From assembly GCF_900637295.1 (NCBI RefSeq), contig NZ_LR134363.1, forward strand, positions 1,798,001 to 1,862,000: a stretch of DNA of 64,000 nt, written 5' to 3'. The notes below the pieces were generated by a model that had not been told where the DNA came from, ran no database searches, and saw only the letters and a program-made list of their open reading frames with translations. This document shows positions 17,654-25,360 of this stretch, in pieces. The position numbers and the translations under genes were made by a program. Every line of letters starts with the position of its first letter. The first letter of the stretch is position 1. Source of the stretch: Actinomyces slackii (lineage in GTDB: Bacteria > Actinomycetota > Actinomycetes > Actinomycetales > Actinomycetaceae).

Positions 17654-18931
17654 ATGCTGGAGCACTTCGTTTCCGTCGTCGGGGGCATGACCGTCCCCTT
17701 CCTGCTCCTGGCCGCGCTGACCGTGGTCCTGACCCCGGATCTCGTCAACGGCTGGCCCCGGGCCAGTAGGGCCCGGATGGCGGCCGCCGGCGCGGGCCTG
17801 GCCGCAGCCGTCGTCTTCGCCGTCCTGCGAGCCACCGCCGTCCTGCAGTCGCGCACCGCCGTCAACCTGCCCACCGCAACGCTTCTGGTCATCGGCGACC
17901 TCGTGCTCCTGGCCATCCTGGCGGTGCTGGTGGCGCGCACCCGCTGGGGCCACGAGGGGCGCTTCAGTCTCGCGGCCAACGCGGTGGCCTGCCTGGTGCT
18001 GGTCCTGTCATTCTTCCGCGCGGCACAGGAGGTCATCCTCCAACTGACGGCCTTCATCGAGCCGGGGCAGACCGTGGTCTCCTCCGAGATGCTCCTGCGC
18101 CTGCTCGGCTTCCTGGGCGGCTGGGGCGCGGTGTCACTGCTCGCCTTCATCAATGTCCGCGCCCTGCGGCGCATCCCCAGGCGAGCGGCCCACCTCACGG
18201 CCCTGGTGTTCGGGGTGGCCATGACGGCCATGGACGGCGCGGACCTGGTCCGCCACCTGCACGCCACCCATCGCCTCCAGCTCCACGGACCCGCCTTCCG
18301 CGCCCTGATCTGGGCCACCAACAACGCCCAGGGACTCATCCTCATCACCGTCGCTGCGGTCTTCCTCGTGCCGCTGATCGGCCTGCTCGCCACCACCCTC
18401 ACGCCCCCTGTCGCCCAGCCCAATCCCGCCCGGGAGCGCTCCCAGCGCGCCGAGCGCCGTCGCTCGCGCCGCTGGGTCATGGCCGCCGCACTGGCGCTGG
18501 GAGGCCTGGCGCTGACCCGCACGATCGCCCTGGCCAAGGTCAACGAGGTCCCCACCCTCTCCGAGCCCGAGGACTACGCGCTGGACAAGGCCGCCGGGCA
18601 GGCGCGCCTGGCGCTATCAGCGCTGGCCGACGGACACCTGCACCGATACGCCTACGCGGCCCAGGACTCCACCGAGGTGCGCTTCATCGCCATCCTGAAG
18701 AACGGAGGGGCCTACGGGGTGGGCCTGGACGCCTGTGAGAACTGCGGTCCCTCGGGCTACTACGAGGACGAGGGCAAGGTCATCTGCCTGCGCTGCGATG
18801 TGGCCATCAACCCCGCCACCATCGGGTTCAAGGGGGGCTGCAACCCCATCCCCCTCGACTTCACCGTCGAGGGCGGGGACCTGATCATCGCCACATCCAT
18901 CCTGGAGGAATCGGCGGAGGTGTTCTCCTGA
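17654..18931 (+). CDS. DUF2318 Fe-S-type membrane protein of iron operon
   Basis: This 425-residue protein has about seven or eight membrane helices over the first 310 residues, then an extracytoplasmic C-terminal domain with a CENC pair (Cys361/364) and a CLRC pair (Cys378/381), plus Cys396. This matches DUF2318, the predicted iron-sulfur or metal-binding domain of P19/FTR1 operons (Campylobacter Cj1660 type). A role in electron transfer or iron reduction outside the membrane is inferred. The ATG follows GAGGAG by 11 nt. The next gene starts one base after its stop, so they are translationally linked. Confidence 0.85.
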   Translation: MLEHFVSVVGGMTVPFLLLAALTVVLTPDLVNGWPRASRARMAAAGAGLAAAVVFAVLRATAVLQSRTAVNLPTATLLVIGDLVLLAILAVLVARTRWGHEGRFSLAANAVACLVLVLSFFRAAQEVILQLTAFIEPGQTVVSSEMLLRLLGFLGGWGAVSLLAFINVRALRRIPRRAAHLTALVFGVAMTAMDGADLVRHLHATHRLQLHGPAFRALIWATNNAQGLILITVAAVFLVPLIGLLATTLTPPVAQPNPARERSQRAERRRSRRWVMAAALALGGLALTRTIALAKVNEVPTLSEPEDYALDKAAGQARLALSALADGHLHRYAYAAQDSTEVRFIAILKNGGAYGVGLDACENCGPSGYYEDEGKVICLRCDVAINPATIGFKGGCNPIPLDFTVEGGDLIIATSILEESAEVFS

Positions 18932-18932
18932 C

Positions 18933-20222
18933 ATGTTCCTGCTGCGCCTGCTCCACCGCTCCTTCAGCCGCCAGCTGCGGCGCCGGGCGCTCATCGCCCT
19001 GACCGTCGCCCTGAGCGCCTCGATCTCCGTGGCCATGCTCGGCGTCGTGCTCGACGTCGGGGACAAGATCAACGCCGAGCTGACCACCTACGGCTCCAAC
19101 ATCGTCGTCCAGCCCCGGTCGGGCGCCGTGGTCGACAACCTCTACGAGACCAGCCAGGACACCGAGGCCGCCTCATTCCTCAACGAGGAGGAGGTCGCCG
19201 GGATCAAGACGATCTTCTGGGCCTACAACATCGTGGACCTGGCACCCACCCTCTCCGGCTCGGTGACCGTCTCCTCGGACTCGGGGACCACGAGCGAGAT
19301 CCTGGCCACAGGCACCTGGTTCGACAAGGACCTGACCCTGTCCACCGGGGAGAGCACGACACTGGGGGTGACCACCCTGCGCTCCTGGTGGGAGGTCGAC
19401 GGCGCCTGGCCCCGCGACGACGCCGATGAGGCGATCGTGGGCGCCGAGCTGGCCGAGCAGTTGGGCGTGGGCACCGGGCAGACCATCACCCTGGCCGGCG
19501 CCCAGGGGCAGCGCGAGCTGAGGATCTCGGGCGTCTACACCTCCGGCGACGACGATGACAGGACCCTGTACGCGCCCCTGGCGGTCATCCAGGAGCTCTC
19601 GGGCCGGCCGGGCAGCGTGGAGCAGGTCGAGGTCAAGGCCCTGACCACGCCGGAGAACGACCTGTCGCGCAAGGCGGCCTCCAACCCCGCCGCCCTGTCC
19701 AGCACGGAGTGGGAGACCTGGTACTGCACCGCCTACGCCTCCTCCATCTCCTACCAGATCGAGGAGGTCATGCCCGGGGCGGTGGCCAAGCAGGTGCGCC
19801 AGGTCGCCGCGGTGGAGGGCAATGTGCTGTCCAAGACCCAGGCGCTCATGATCCTCATGACCGCCCTGAGCCTGGTGGCGGCAGCCCTGGCGGTGGCCTC
19901 CCTGACCACGGCCTCCCTGGTGGAGCGCACCAGCGAGTTCGCCCTGCTCAAGGCCGTGGGCGCCTCCTCGGCCTCCGTCAACCGCCTCATCCTGGCCGAG
20001 ACCGCTGTCATCGGCGTCATAGGGACAGTGGTGGGAGCGGCCATCGGCTCGGGACTGGCCCAGGTGATCGGCGCGGTCGTCTTCGAATCGACCATCACCA
20101 TGCGCCCCATGGTCTACGTGCTGGTCACCATCCTCATCGCGCTCGTCCTCCTGGTGGCCACGGCCTCCTCGATGCGCTCGATCCTGCGGATCCAGCCGGC
20201 GACCGCCCTGCACCGCAGATGA
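18933..20222 (+). CDS. FtsX/MacB-type ABC permease 1 of iron operon
   Basis: A 429-residue permease of the MacB/FtsX type. One N-terminal helix (ALIALTVALSASISVAMLGVVL) is followed by an extracytoplasmic domain of roughly 250 residues and three C-terminal helices. The last loop contains the FALLKAVGASSASVNRLIL element typical of the family. With the next permease and the ATPase it should form a mechanotransmission-type transporter rather than an importer. In P19 operons this complex is thought to act with the extracytoplasmic redox proteins. It sits between the DUF2318 gene (1 nt gap) and the second permease. Confidence 0.88.
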   Translation: MFLLRLLHRSFSRQLRRRALIALTVALSASISVAMLGVVLDVGDKINAELTTYGSNIVVQPRSGAVVDNLYETSQDTEAASFLNEEEVAGIKTIFWAYNIVDLAPTLSGSVTVSSDSGTTSEILATGTWFDKDLTLSTGESTTLGVTTLRSWWEVDGAWPRDDADEAIVGAELAEQLGVGTGQTITLAGAQGQRELRISGVYTSGDDDDRTLYAPLAVIQELSGRPGSVEQVEVKALTTPENDLSRKAASNPAALSSTEWETWYCTAYASSISYQIEEVMPGAVAKQVRQVAAVEGNVLSKTQALMILMTALSLVAAALAVASLTTASLVERTSEFALLKAVGASSASVNRLILAETAVIGVIGTVVGAAIGSGLAQVIGAVVFESTITMRPMVYVLVTILIALVLLVATASSMRSILRIQPATALHRR

Positions 20223-20247
20223 GCCGATGGCCAGGAGGATGATGACA

Positions 20248-21657
20248 ATGACCAGACCACCACTGCCAGCAGGGCAGCGCGCCGGGCGCAGGCGCCCCAT
20301 GACCAATCGCCGCATGTTCCTCACCATGCTGGCCTCCGCCGTCCTGCGACGGCGCTCGCGGGTGCTCACCGCCATGCTCTCCTCGGCGGTGGGAGCCGTC
20401 ACGCTGTTCTGCCTGGCCGCGGTATGCCTGGCCATCCCGGCTCAGATGAGCGCCCAGATGCGCCAGTTCGGCGCGAACCTCATCGTGGTGCCCGTCTCGC
20501 AGGACGGCTCCTCCAATCGGATCCCCGACGCCGAGGCTCACGCCGTTATCCAGGCGGTCTCCCGGGCCAGCGGCACCGGTGAGGTGGAGAGCGCCGCCTA
20601 CCGCTACGAGACGGTGCGCATCAACCGTTCCCCCTATCTCCTGGCCGGCATCGACGTTGACCAGGTCCGCGAGCTCAACGGGCACTGGTCGCTCGAGGGC
20701 CGCTGGCCCCAGCAGGGCGAGGTCATCATCGGCAAGGACGTGGCGCAGGCCGCGGGGCTGGAGATCGGGTCGACCGTGACCGCCGAGTACCTCTCCAGCG
20801 ACAACCTCGCCCTGGACAACTCCCACCTCCAGACCGCCACGCCCGGGGCGAGCCAGAGCCCCTCCGCCGGCGACGAGCCGAGCGGCTCCGCCGAGAGCAG
20901 CGACCATGCCGGCCACAGCGGGCACAGCGGCCACAGCGGGCATGGCGGCCACTCGGATTCCGAGGCCGGCTCCTCCCAGGGCGGGCAGGCGCAGGAGCCC
21001 GAGGAGGAGGCCCAGGGCGAGGCCTCATGGAGAGTGGCCGGCATTGTCGACACCGGGGGAGAGGAGGACGACATCGTCTACGCCCCGGCGGTCGCCGTCG
21101 AGGAGCTCACCGGCAGCGCTGATGCGGGCTACGACGTCATCGAGATGTCCATCGACACCTCGCTGACCCCGATGGACTCGGTGGTCTCGGCGGTCGACGA
21201 TGCCGGGCAGGGGCTCCGCGCTGAGCCGGTCTCCAAGATCACCTCCGGCGATACCCGCATCATCACGATGCTCAACACCCTGTTCTGGGTGGTTTCCGCT
21301 GTTGTGCTGGCCCTGACCCTGGTGGGCGTCTCCACGACGATGACCGTGGTCGTCTCCGAGCGGCGCCAGGAGATCGGTCTGCGCAAGGCCCTGGGCGCCT
21401 CCGGCAGGTCCATCGCACTGGAGTTCCACTCGGAGGCCGCCGTCCTGGGAGCGGTGGGCGGACTCATCGGGGCCGGGCTGGGACACGTCCTGGCGGTGGC
21501 CGTCTGCCTGGGGGTCTTCGAGACCTCCATCTCCTTCAACTGGCCCCTGGCGCTGGCCACCGTGCTCCTCTCCGCGCTGGTGGCCGTGGCAGCCTCCTAC
21601 TCGCCGGTGCGCCGCGCCTCGCGCATCGATCCCGCGCTCGTCCTGAAGGAGGAATGA
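20248..21657 (+). CDS. FtsX/MacB-type ABC permease 2 with His-rich extracytoplasmic insert
   Basis: A permease of about 469 residues with the same fold as its neighbour: one N-terminal helix, a large extracytoplasmic domain, three C-terminal helices and the RRQEIGLRKALGASGRSIAL loop. I favour the ATG at 20248 because AGGAGG lies 9 nt before it; an ATG at 20227 is in frame. Its striking part is a Ser/Gly/His insert encoded at 20902-20955 with six His (pattern HSGHSGHSGHGGHS), flanked by acidic Ser-rich linkers. It lies outside the membrane and could bind metal. The ATPase gene begins immediately after its stop. Confidence 0.88.
   Translation: MTRPPLPAGQRAGRRRPMTNRRMFLTMLASAVLRRRSRVLTAMLSSAVGAVTLFCLAAVCLAIPAQMSAQMRQFGANLIVVPVSQDGSSNRIPDAEAHAVIQAVSRASGTGEVESAAYRYETVRINRSPYLLAGIDVDQVRELNGHWSLEGRWPQQGEVIIGKDVAQAAGLEIGSTVTAEYLSSDNLALDNSHLQTATPGASQSPSAGDEPSGSAESSDHAGHSGHSGHSGHGGHSDSEAGSSQGGQAQEPEEEAQGEASWRVAGIVDTGGEEDDIVYAPAVAVEELTGSADAGYDVIEMSIDTSLTPMDSVVSAVDDAGQGLRAEPVSKITSGDTRIITMLNTLFWVVSAVVLALTLVGVSTTMTVVVSERRQEIGLRKALGASGRSIALEFHSEAAVLGAVGGLIGAGLGHVLAVAVCLGVFETSISFNWPLALATVLLSALVAVAASYSPVRRASRIDPALVLKEE
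20902..20955 (+). repeat. Short tandem repeat encoding a His-Ser-Gly metal-binding-like tract
   Basis: The coding sequence alternates near-identical 9-nt units (ggccacagc, gggcacagc) that encode Gly-His-Ser. Such repeats can expand or shrink by slippage without changing frame. It falls within the extracytoplasmic domain of the second iron-operon permease. Confidence 0.6.
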
Positions 21658-21658
21658 C

Positions 21659-22483
21659 ATGCTGCTCGAGCTGTCCCACGTGTCCAAGATCTACGGCGAG
21701 CTGCACGCGGTGGATGATCTCAGCCTGGAGGTCCCCCGCGGGCAGTGGCTGTCCATCGTGGGCTCCTCGGGATCGGGGAAGACCACGCTGATGAACATCA
21801 TCGGCTGCATGGACACCGCCTCGAAGGGCTCGGTCACGCTCGACGGGCGCGAGCTCAGCGCCCTCAACGCCGCCCAGCTCACCGAGATCCGCAAGAACGT
21901 CATCGGACTGGTCTTCCAGCAGTTCCATCTCATCGCTCATCTGACCGCCGTGGAGAACGTCATGGTGGCCCAGTACTACCACTCCATGACCGATGAGAAG
22001 GAGGCCATGGAGGCCTTGGACACGGTGGGCCTGGCCGATCGCGCCCACCACCTGCCCTCCCAGCTCTCGGGCGGGGAGCAGCAGCGCGTGTGCATCGCCC
22101 GGGCCCTGATCAACCACCCCGACATCGTCCTGGCCGATGAGCCCACCGGGAACCTGGATGAGACCAATGAGCAGCTCGTCCTGGACATCTTCCGCCGCCT
22201 GCACGAGCAGGGGACCACGCTCATCGTGGTCACCCACGACGCCTACGTCGCCTCCTGCGCCCAGCGCCAGATCCTGCTCAACCACGGCAGACTGGTGGGG
22301 GAGAGGATGAATGACGGCTCGGTGGCGCGGCGAGACTCCGACATGCTGGACTTCTCCGGGCACGACTCGGAGCCCGATGGGCCCGGCCCCGAGCCCGACC
22401 CGGACGGCGCTTCCCAGGAATCCCCGGACCAGCCGGTCCAGGAGGCGGACCCGGGGAGCAGGACGAGTCAGGAGGATCGATGA
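21659..22483 (+). CDS. ABC transporter ATPase, MacB/LolD type, of iron operon
   Basis: This 274-residue ATPase has Walker [10 protein letters not shown] near residue 36, signature LSGGEQQR near 138 and Walker [15 protein letters not shown] near 158, followed by the switch His in VVTHDAY. The LolD/MacB subfamily pairs with the two FtsX-type permeases upstream. The last 50 residues are an acidic Pro/Asp/Ser tail ([15 protein letters not shown]) not needed for catalysis. AGGAGG precedes the ATG, 1 nt after the permease stop. Its 3' end overlaps the next start in an ATGA. Confidence 0.92.
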   Translation: MLLELSHVSKIYGELHAVDDLSLEVPRGQWLSIVGSSGSGKTTLMNIIGCMDTASKGSVTLDGRELSALNAAQLTEIRKNVIGLVFQQFHLIAHLTAVENVMVAQYYHSMTDEKEAMEALDTVGLADRAHHLPSQLSGGEQQRVCIARALINHPDIVLADEPTGNLDETNEQLVLDIFRRLHEQGTTLIVVTHDAYVASCAQRQILLNHGRLVGERMNDGSVARRDSDMLDFSGHDSEPDGPGPEPDPDGASQESPDQPVQEADPGSRTSQEDR

Positions 22484-23064
22484 GCAGTCACCAGCACCAC
22501 CCCCATGACAGCCGCCAGCGGCGCTCCCTGGTCAGGGTCGTCACCGTCGCGGGTGCCGCACTGGCGGCAGCGGGTATGAGCGGCTGCGGGAGCCAGGAGG
22601 TCACCCCCGGTCAGGACGAGTACGCCGGGCGCCCCCAGGAGGGCTCAGCCTCCTCCACCGGCAGCGCGCAGCCCACCCGGGAGCCGAGCTCGGCGACCTC
22701 GCCCACCGCTGGGCCCTACGCCGATGGACGCTACAGCGCCTCGGAGGCCTACGGCCCCATCGACGACCTGGTGGAGGAGGACTCCATCGACGTCACCCTC
22801 ACCCTCTCCGAGGGTCGGATCACCGATGTCGACGTCGTCGGGCACGCACTGACCGACACCTCCAAGGAGCATGTGCAGCGCTTCGTGGACAAGATCGATG
22901 AGGAGGTCGTGGGCCGCAGCGTGGAGGACGCGCATGTCGAGGCGCTGGCCGGGGCCTCCAAGACCTCCAGGGCCTTCAACGACGCGGTCGACGCCATCGC
23001 CGAGCAGGCCCGCAAGGCCGCTGCGACGCCGGGCGCGACGACCTCCCAGGCCTCAACCCCTTGA
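22480..23064 (+). CDS. FMN-binding-domain lipoprotein with Tat-like signal
   Basis: A 194-residue protein. The N-terminus has twin arginines (QRRSLVRV, 14-15), a modestly hydrophobic stretch and a lipobox ending at Cys36, which fits a Tat-exported lipoprotein. After a Ser/Thr/Pro linker, residues about 80-178 form an FMN-binding domain (DGRYSASEA … SEGRITDVDVVG … ALAGASKTSRAF). The flavinylation motif is AGAS with Ser160 where most proteins have SGAT, so FMN would be on Ser. It ends the iron operon and should be a substrate of the divergent ApbE. Tat export would allow loading of FMN in the cytoplasm first; that is an inference. Confidence 0.85.
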   Translation: MSSHQHHPHDSRQRRSLVRVVTVAGAALAAAGMSGCGSQEVTPGQDEYAGRPQEGSASSTGSAQPTREPSSATSPTAGPYADGRYSASEAYGPIDDLVEEDSIDVTLTLSEGRITDVDVVGHALTDTSKEHVQRFVDKIDEEVVGRSVEDAHVEALAGASKTSRAFNDAVDAIAEQARKAAATPGATTSQASTP

Positions 23065-23069
23065 GTACT

Positions 23070-23112
23070 CCTGAGGGACCCCCGCCCCTTGGTGCTCCCT
23101 GACGCCCTCAGG
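23070..23112 (+). terminator. Possible terminator after the iron operon
   Basis: CCTGAGGG (23070-23077) is the exact complement of CCCTCAGG (23105-23112), with a 27-nt loop. It starts 6 nt after the stop of the last iron gene. The long loop makes it uncertain. The remaining gap to 23220 shows no other element. Confidence 0.35.
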
Positions 23113-23220
23113 CCTCAGCCGTGGACAGCGCCCGGCCCTGCTGGCCGTGCCGGCCGTGCCCCGCGTTGCGCTCAGGGTGGAGCCCGCCACAGCATGCAGA
23201 CTCCCCGAAGGCGACCCCAT

Positions 23221-23226
23221 TACGCT
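23221..23226 (+). promoter_or_regulatory. -10 box TACGCT for the first YbjN gene
   Basis: TACGCT is followed by GGAGGC and the ATG at 23233. The 6 nt between include GGAGG, but it would lie at the very 5' end of the transcript, so leaderless initiation is likely. Confidence 0.45.
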
Positions 23227-23232
23227 GGAGGC

Positions 23233-23694
23233 ATGCCCGCCTCCGACACGCCCGCGCCAGTCGCGCCCGCACCGGTTGACACCGAGCGCGTGCGCCGCAG
23301 CGTCCAGGGCCTGGGGCTGCGCTACTTCATCGACGACGAGGGCGATGTGGGCATCCCCTGGCGCCTGGTGACCATCCACGTCATCTTCCAGGACACCCGC
23401 GCCATCCAGCTGCGCGGCGTATGGCACCGCATCGCCGAGACCGAGAACCTTCCCCACCTGCGTGAGCTCGTCGAAGACTGGAATGTCACCCGGATCGGTC
23501 CCAAGGCCTACCTGACCATCGATGACGCCGGTGTGGTCCGACTCCACGGGGAGGCGACCTACCCGTTGCGCGCCGGGATGACCGACCAGCAGCTGTCCGA
23601 TTTCATCTTCACCAGCTGCCGCCTCATCATCGCTCTCATGCGCCAGGCCGAGGAGAGGTTCCCCGACCCGCTGAGCGGAGGCCTGGAGCCGTGA
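23233..23694 (+). CDS. YbjN-domain protein 1
   Basis: A 153-residue soluble protein of the YbjN fold (putative sensory transduction regulator or chaperone-like; biochemical role unknown). After a Pro/Ala-rich N-terminal stretch of about 18 residues it shows the pattern LGLRYFIDDEGDVGIPW, then NLPHLRELVEDWN and a C-terminal LIIALMRQAEERFPD helix, all typical. The start is placed at ATG 23233, next to a -10 box; an open frame further upstream has no promoter or ribosome site. It overlaps its paralog by 4 nt, so they are co-translated. Confidence 0.75.
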   Translation: MPASDTPAPVAPAPVDTERVRRSVQGLGLRYFIDDEGDVGIPWRLVTIHVIFQDTRAIQLRGVWHRIAETENLPHLRELVEDWNVTRIGPKAYLTIDDAGVVRLHGEATYPLRAGMTDQQLSDFIFTSCRLIIALMRQAEERFPDPLSGGLEP

Positions 23695-24380
23695 TGCCAC
23701 GACGCAGGCCGAGACTGTCCCGGCTCATCGCCCGGCTCCTGTCCAAGGAGAGGGACTCGCGCGCCCAGGCGCCCCGCGCCGCCGGGCATCCCCGTCCCCG
23801 CGCTCGGCGCATCTCCGAGGAGCCCGCGGCGCGCACCGGAGACGACCCGGCGCGCATGGACGCGCAGGGCGGACTCGCGCGGCCCCAGGCGCGGGCCGAT
23901 CGGCGCCCAGTGGCGCCGGAACCGGCGCAGGACTCCGCTCCCACGGCCATCGAGGCCCCCTTGCCCCTGGACCTGGATCGCATTGAGACCATGCTGACCG
24001 GGCCCATGGGATACGCGGTGCGCCAGCACAGCGAGGAGGGTCACTCCTGCCTGCTGGGCACCTGGGACGAGTTCCCCTTCGTCATCGAGATCCCCCAGGG
24101 CCACGAGGGCTGGCTCCTGGTCTCGGGCGACTGGCAGGAGCCCGCTCCCGCCTCCCAGCGCGATGAGATCGCCTCCAGCGCCAATGACTGGAACCGCGAC
24201 AAGTTCTTCCCCACCGTTGGCGTCCTGGACGGTCCCATGGGGCCGCGCGTGCGCGCCACCTACATGGTGGATCTCAACTCCGGCATCACCGACACCCAGC
24301 TGCGCCTGCACCTCAACACGGCGCTGTCCTCCTGCACGCAGGCCCTCAGCGCCGTCGGCCCCCTGCTGCCGGAGATCTGA
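23691..24380 (+). CDS. YbjN-domain protein 2
   Basis: A 229-residue paralog of the preceding gene with an extra basic, Pro/Ala/Arg-rich N-terminal region of about 90 residues (RRRPRLSRLIARLL, then APRAAGHPRPRARR). The YbjN domain covers about 95-229, with FVIEIPQGHEGWLLVSGDW and ANDWNRDKFFPTVG. The basic tail may bind nucleic acid or be disordered; I cannot tell. The start is GTG 23691 overlapping the previous stop, or ATG 23694. It ends 1 nt before miaA. The pair probably forms a heterodimer, which is only an inference from their linkage. Confidence 0.72.
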   Translation: MMPRRRPRLSRLIARLLSKERDSRAQAPRAAGHPRPRARRISEEPAARTGDDPARMDAQGGLARPQARADRRPVAPEPAQDSAPTAIEAPLPLDLDRIETMLTGPMGYAVRQHSEEGHSCLLGTWDEFPFVIEIPQGHEGWLLVSGDWQEPAPASQRDEIASSANDWNRDKFFPTVGVLDGPMGPRVRATYMVDLNSGITDTQLRLHLNTALSSCTQALSAVGPLLPEI

Positions 24381-24381
24381 G

Positions 24382-25350
24382 GTGGCGGCGGTGCGCATCG
24401 CCGTCGTGGGCCCCACCGCGACGGGCAAGTCCGACCTGGCCCTGGACCTGGCCCAGGCACTGGGGGCGCGGGACCAGGGGCGCGCGGAGGTCATCAACGC
24501 GGACGCCTCCCAGCTCTACCGGGGCATGGACATCGGCACCGCCAAGCTCCCGGTCGACCAGCGCCGGGGCGTGCCCCATCATCAGTTCGACGTGCTCGAG
24601 GTCCGCCAGGAGGCCAATGTCGCCTCCTACCAGCGTCACGCCCGCGCAGACGCCGCCGCGATCGAGGCCCGTGGAGCCAGGGTCATCATCGTGGGGGGCT
24701 CGGGGCTCTACGTGCGAGCCCTGACCGATGACATGGACTTCCCCGGCACCGACCCCGCGGTGCGCGCCCGCCTGGAGGAGCGCGCGCGCACCGAGGGCGG
24801 CAGGGCCCTGGGCCAGGAGCTGGCCCAGCAAGACCCGGTGGCCGCCGGCCGCATCGCCCCGGGCGACACCCGCCGCATCGTGCGGGCCCTGGAGGTCATC
24901 GAGATCACCGGCCGCCCCTTCTCCGCCTCCCTGCCGGACTACCGGGACGCGGCGCCCACCGTCCACCTGGCGCTGCGAGTCGATCGACAGGTCCTCAACA
25001 CCCGCATCGACGCGCGCGCCGCCGCCATGTTCGACTCCGGCCTGCTGGAGGAGACCGAGGACCTCGTGGCCCTGGGCCTGCGCGAGGGGAGCACGGCGCC
25101 GCGGGCCATCGGCTATGCCCAGGCGCTTGAGGTCCTCGCGGGCCGGATGAGCGCGCAGGAGGCCGTGGAGCAGACCGCCCAGGCCACCCGCAGCCTCGCC
25201 TCCCGGCAGATCAAGTGGTTCCGCCGCGATCCGCGTGTCCAGTGGATCGATGCGGCCCTGACCCGCCAGGGCGACTGGGCCGACGGCGAGCGCCAGCGGG
25301 TCCTGGAGGCGGCCCTGGAGCGGATCGGCAGCGCGGAGCTCGTCCCTTAG
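24382..25350 (+). CDS. miaA: tRNA dimethylallyltransferase
   Basis: This 322-residue enzyme adds a dimethylallyl group to A37 of tRNAs, making the substrate of MiaB. The P-loop GPTATGKSD begins near residue 9, NADASQLYRGMDIGTAKL follows near 37 and HHQFDVLEV near 66; the C-terminal half has RQIKWFRRDPRVQW. The GTG at 24382 follows GGAG by 7 nt; the longer frame upstream overlaps the YbjN gene. The next gene, dapF, begins 10 nt after its TAG stop, and the -10 of dapF includes that stop codon. Confidence 0.94.
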   Translation: MAAVRIAVVGPTATGKSDLALDLAQALGARDQGRAEVINADASQLYRGMDIGTAKLPVDQRRGVPHHQFDVLEVRQEANVASYQRHARADAAAIEARGARVIIVGGSGLYVRALTDDMDFPGTDPAVRARLEERARTEGGRALGQELAQQDPVAAGRIAPGDTRRIVRALEVIEITGRPFSASLPDYRDAAPTVHLALRVDRQVLNTRIDARAAAMFDSGLLEETEDLVALGLREGSTAPRAIGYAQALEVLAGRMSAQEAVEQTAQATRSLASRQIKWFRRDPRVQWIDAALTRQGDWADGERQRVLEAALERIGSAELVP

Positions 25351-25353
25351 GCT
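25348..25353 (+). promoter_or_regulatory. -10 box TAGGCT for dapF, overlapping the miaA stop
   Basis: The TAG stop of miaA (25348-25350) is also the first half of TAGGCT, 7 nt before the dapF ATG at 25361. DapF can therefore be made from its own leaderless transcript as well as by read-through. Confidence 0.5.
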
Positions 25354-25360
25354 TGGGCCC

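Noticed and set aside
24163-24381. Upstream extension of miaA inside the YbjN gene
   Set aside because: Residues there show no miaA pattern and the GTG at 24382 directly precedes the P-loop with a ribosome site 7 nt before.
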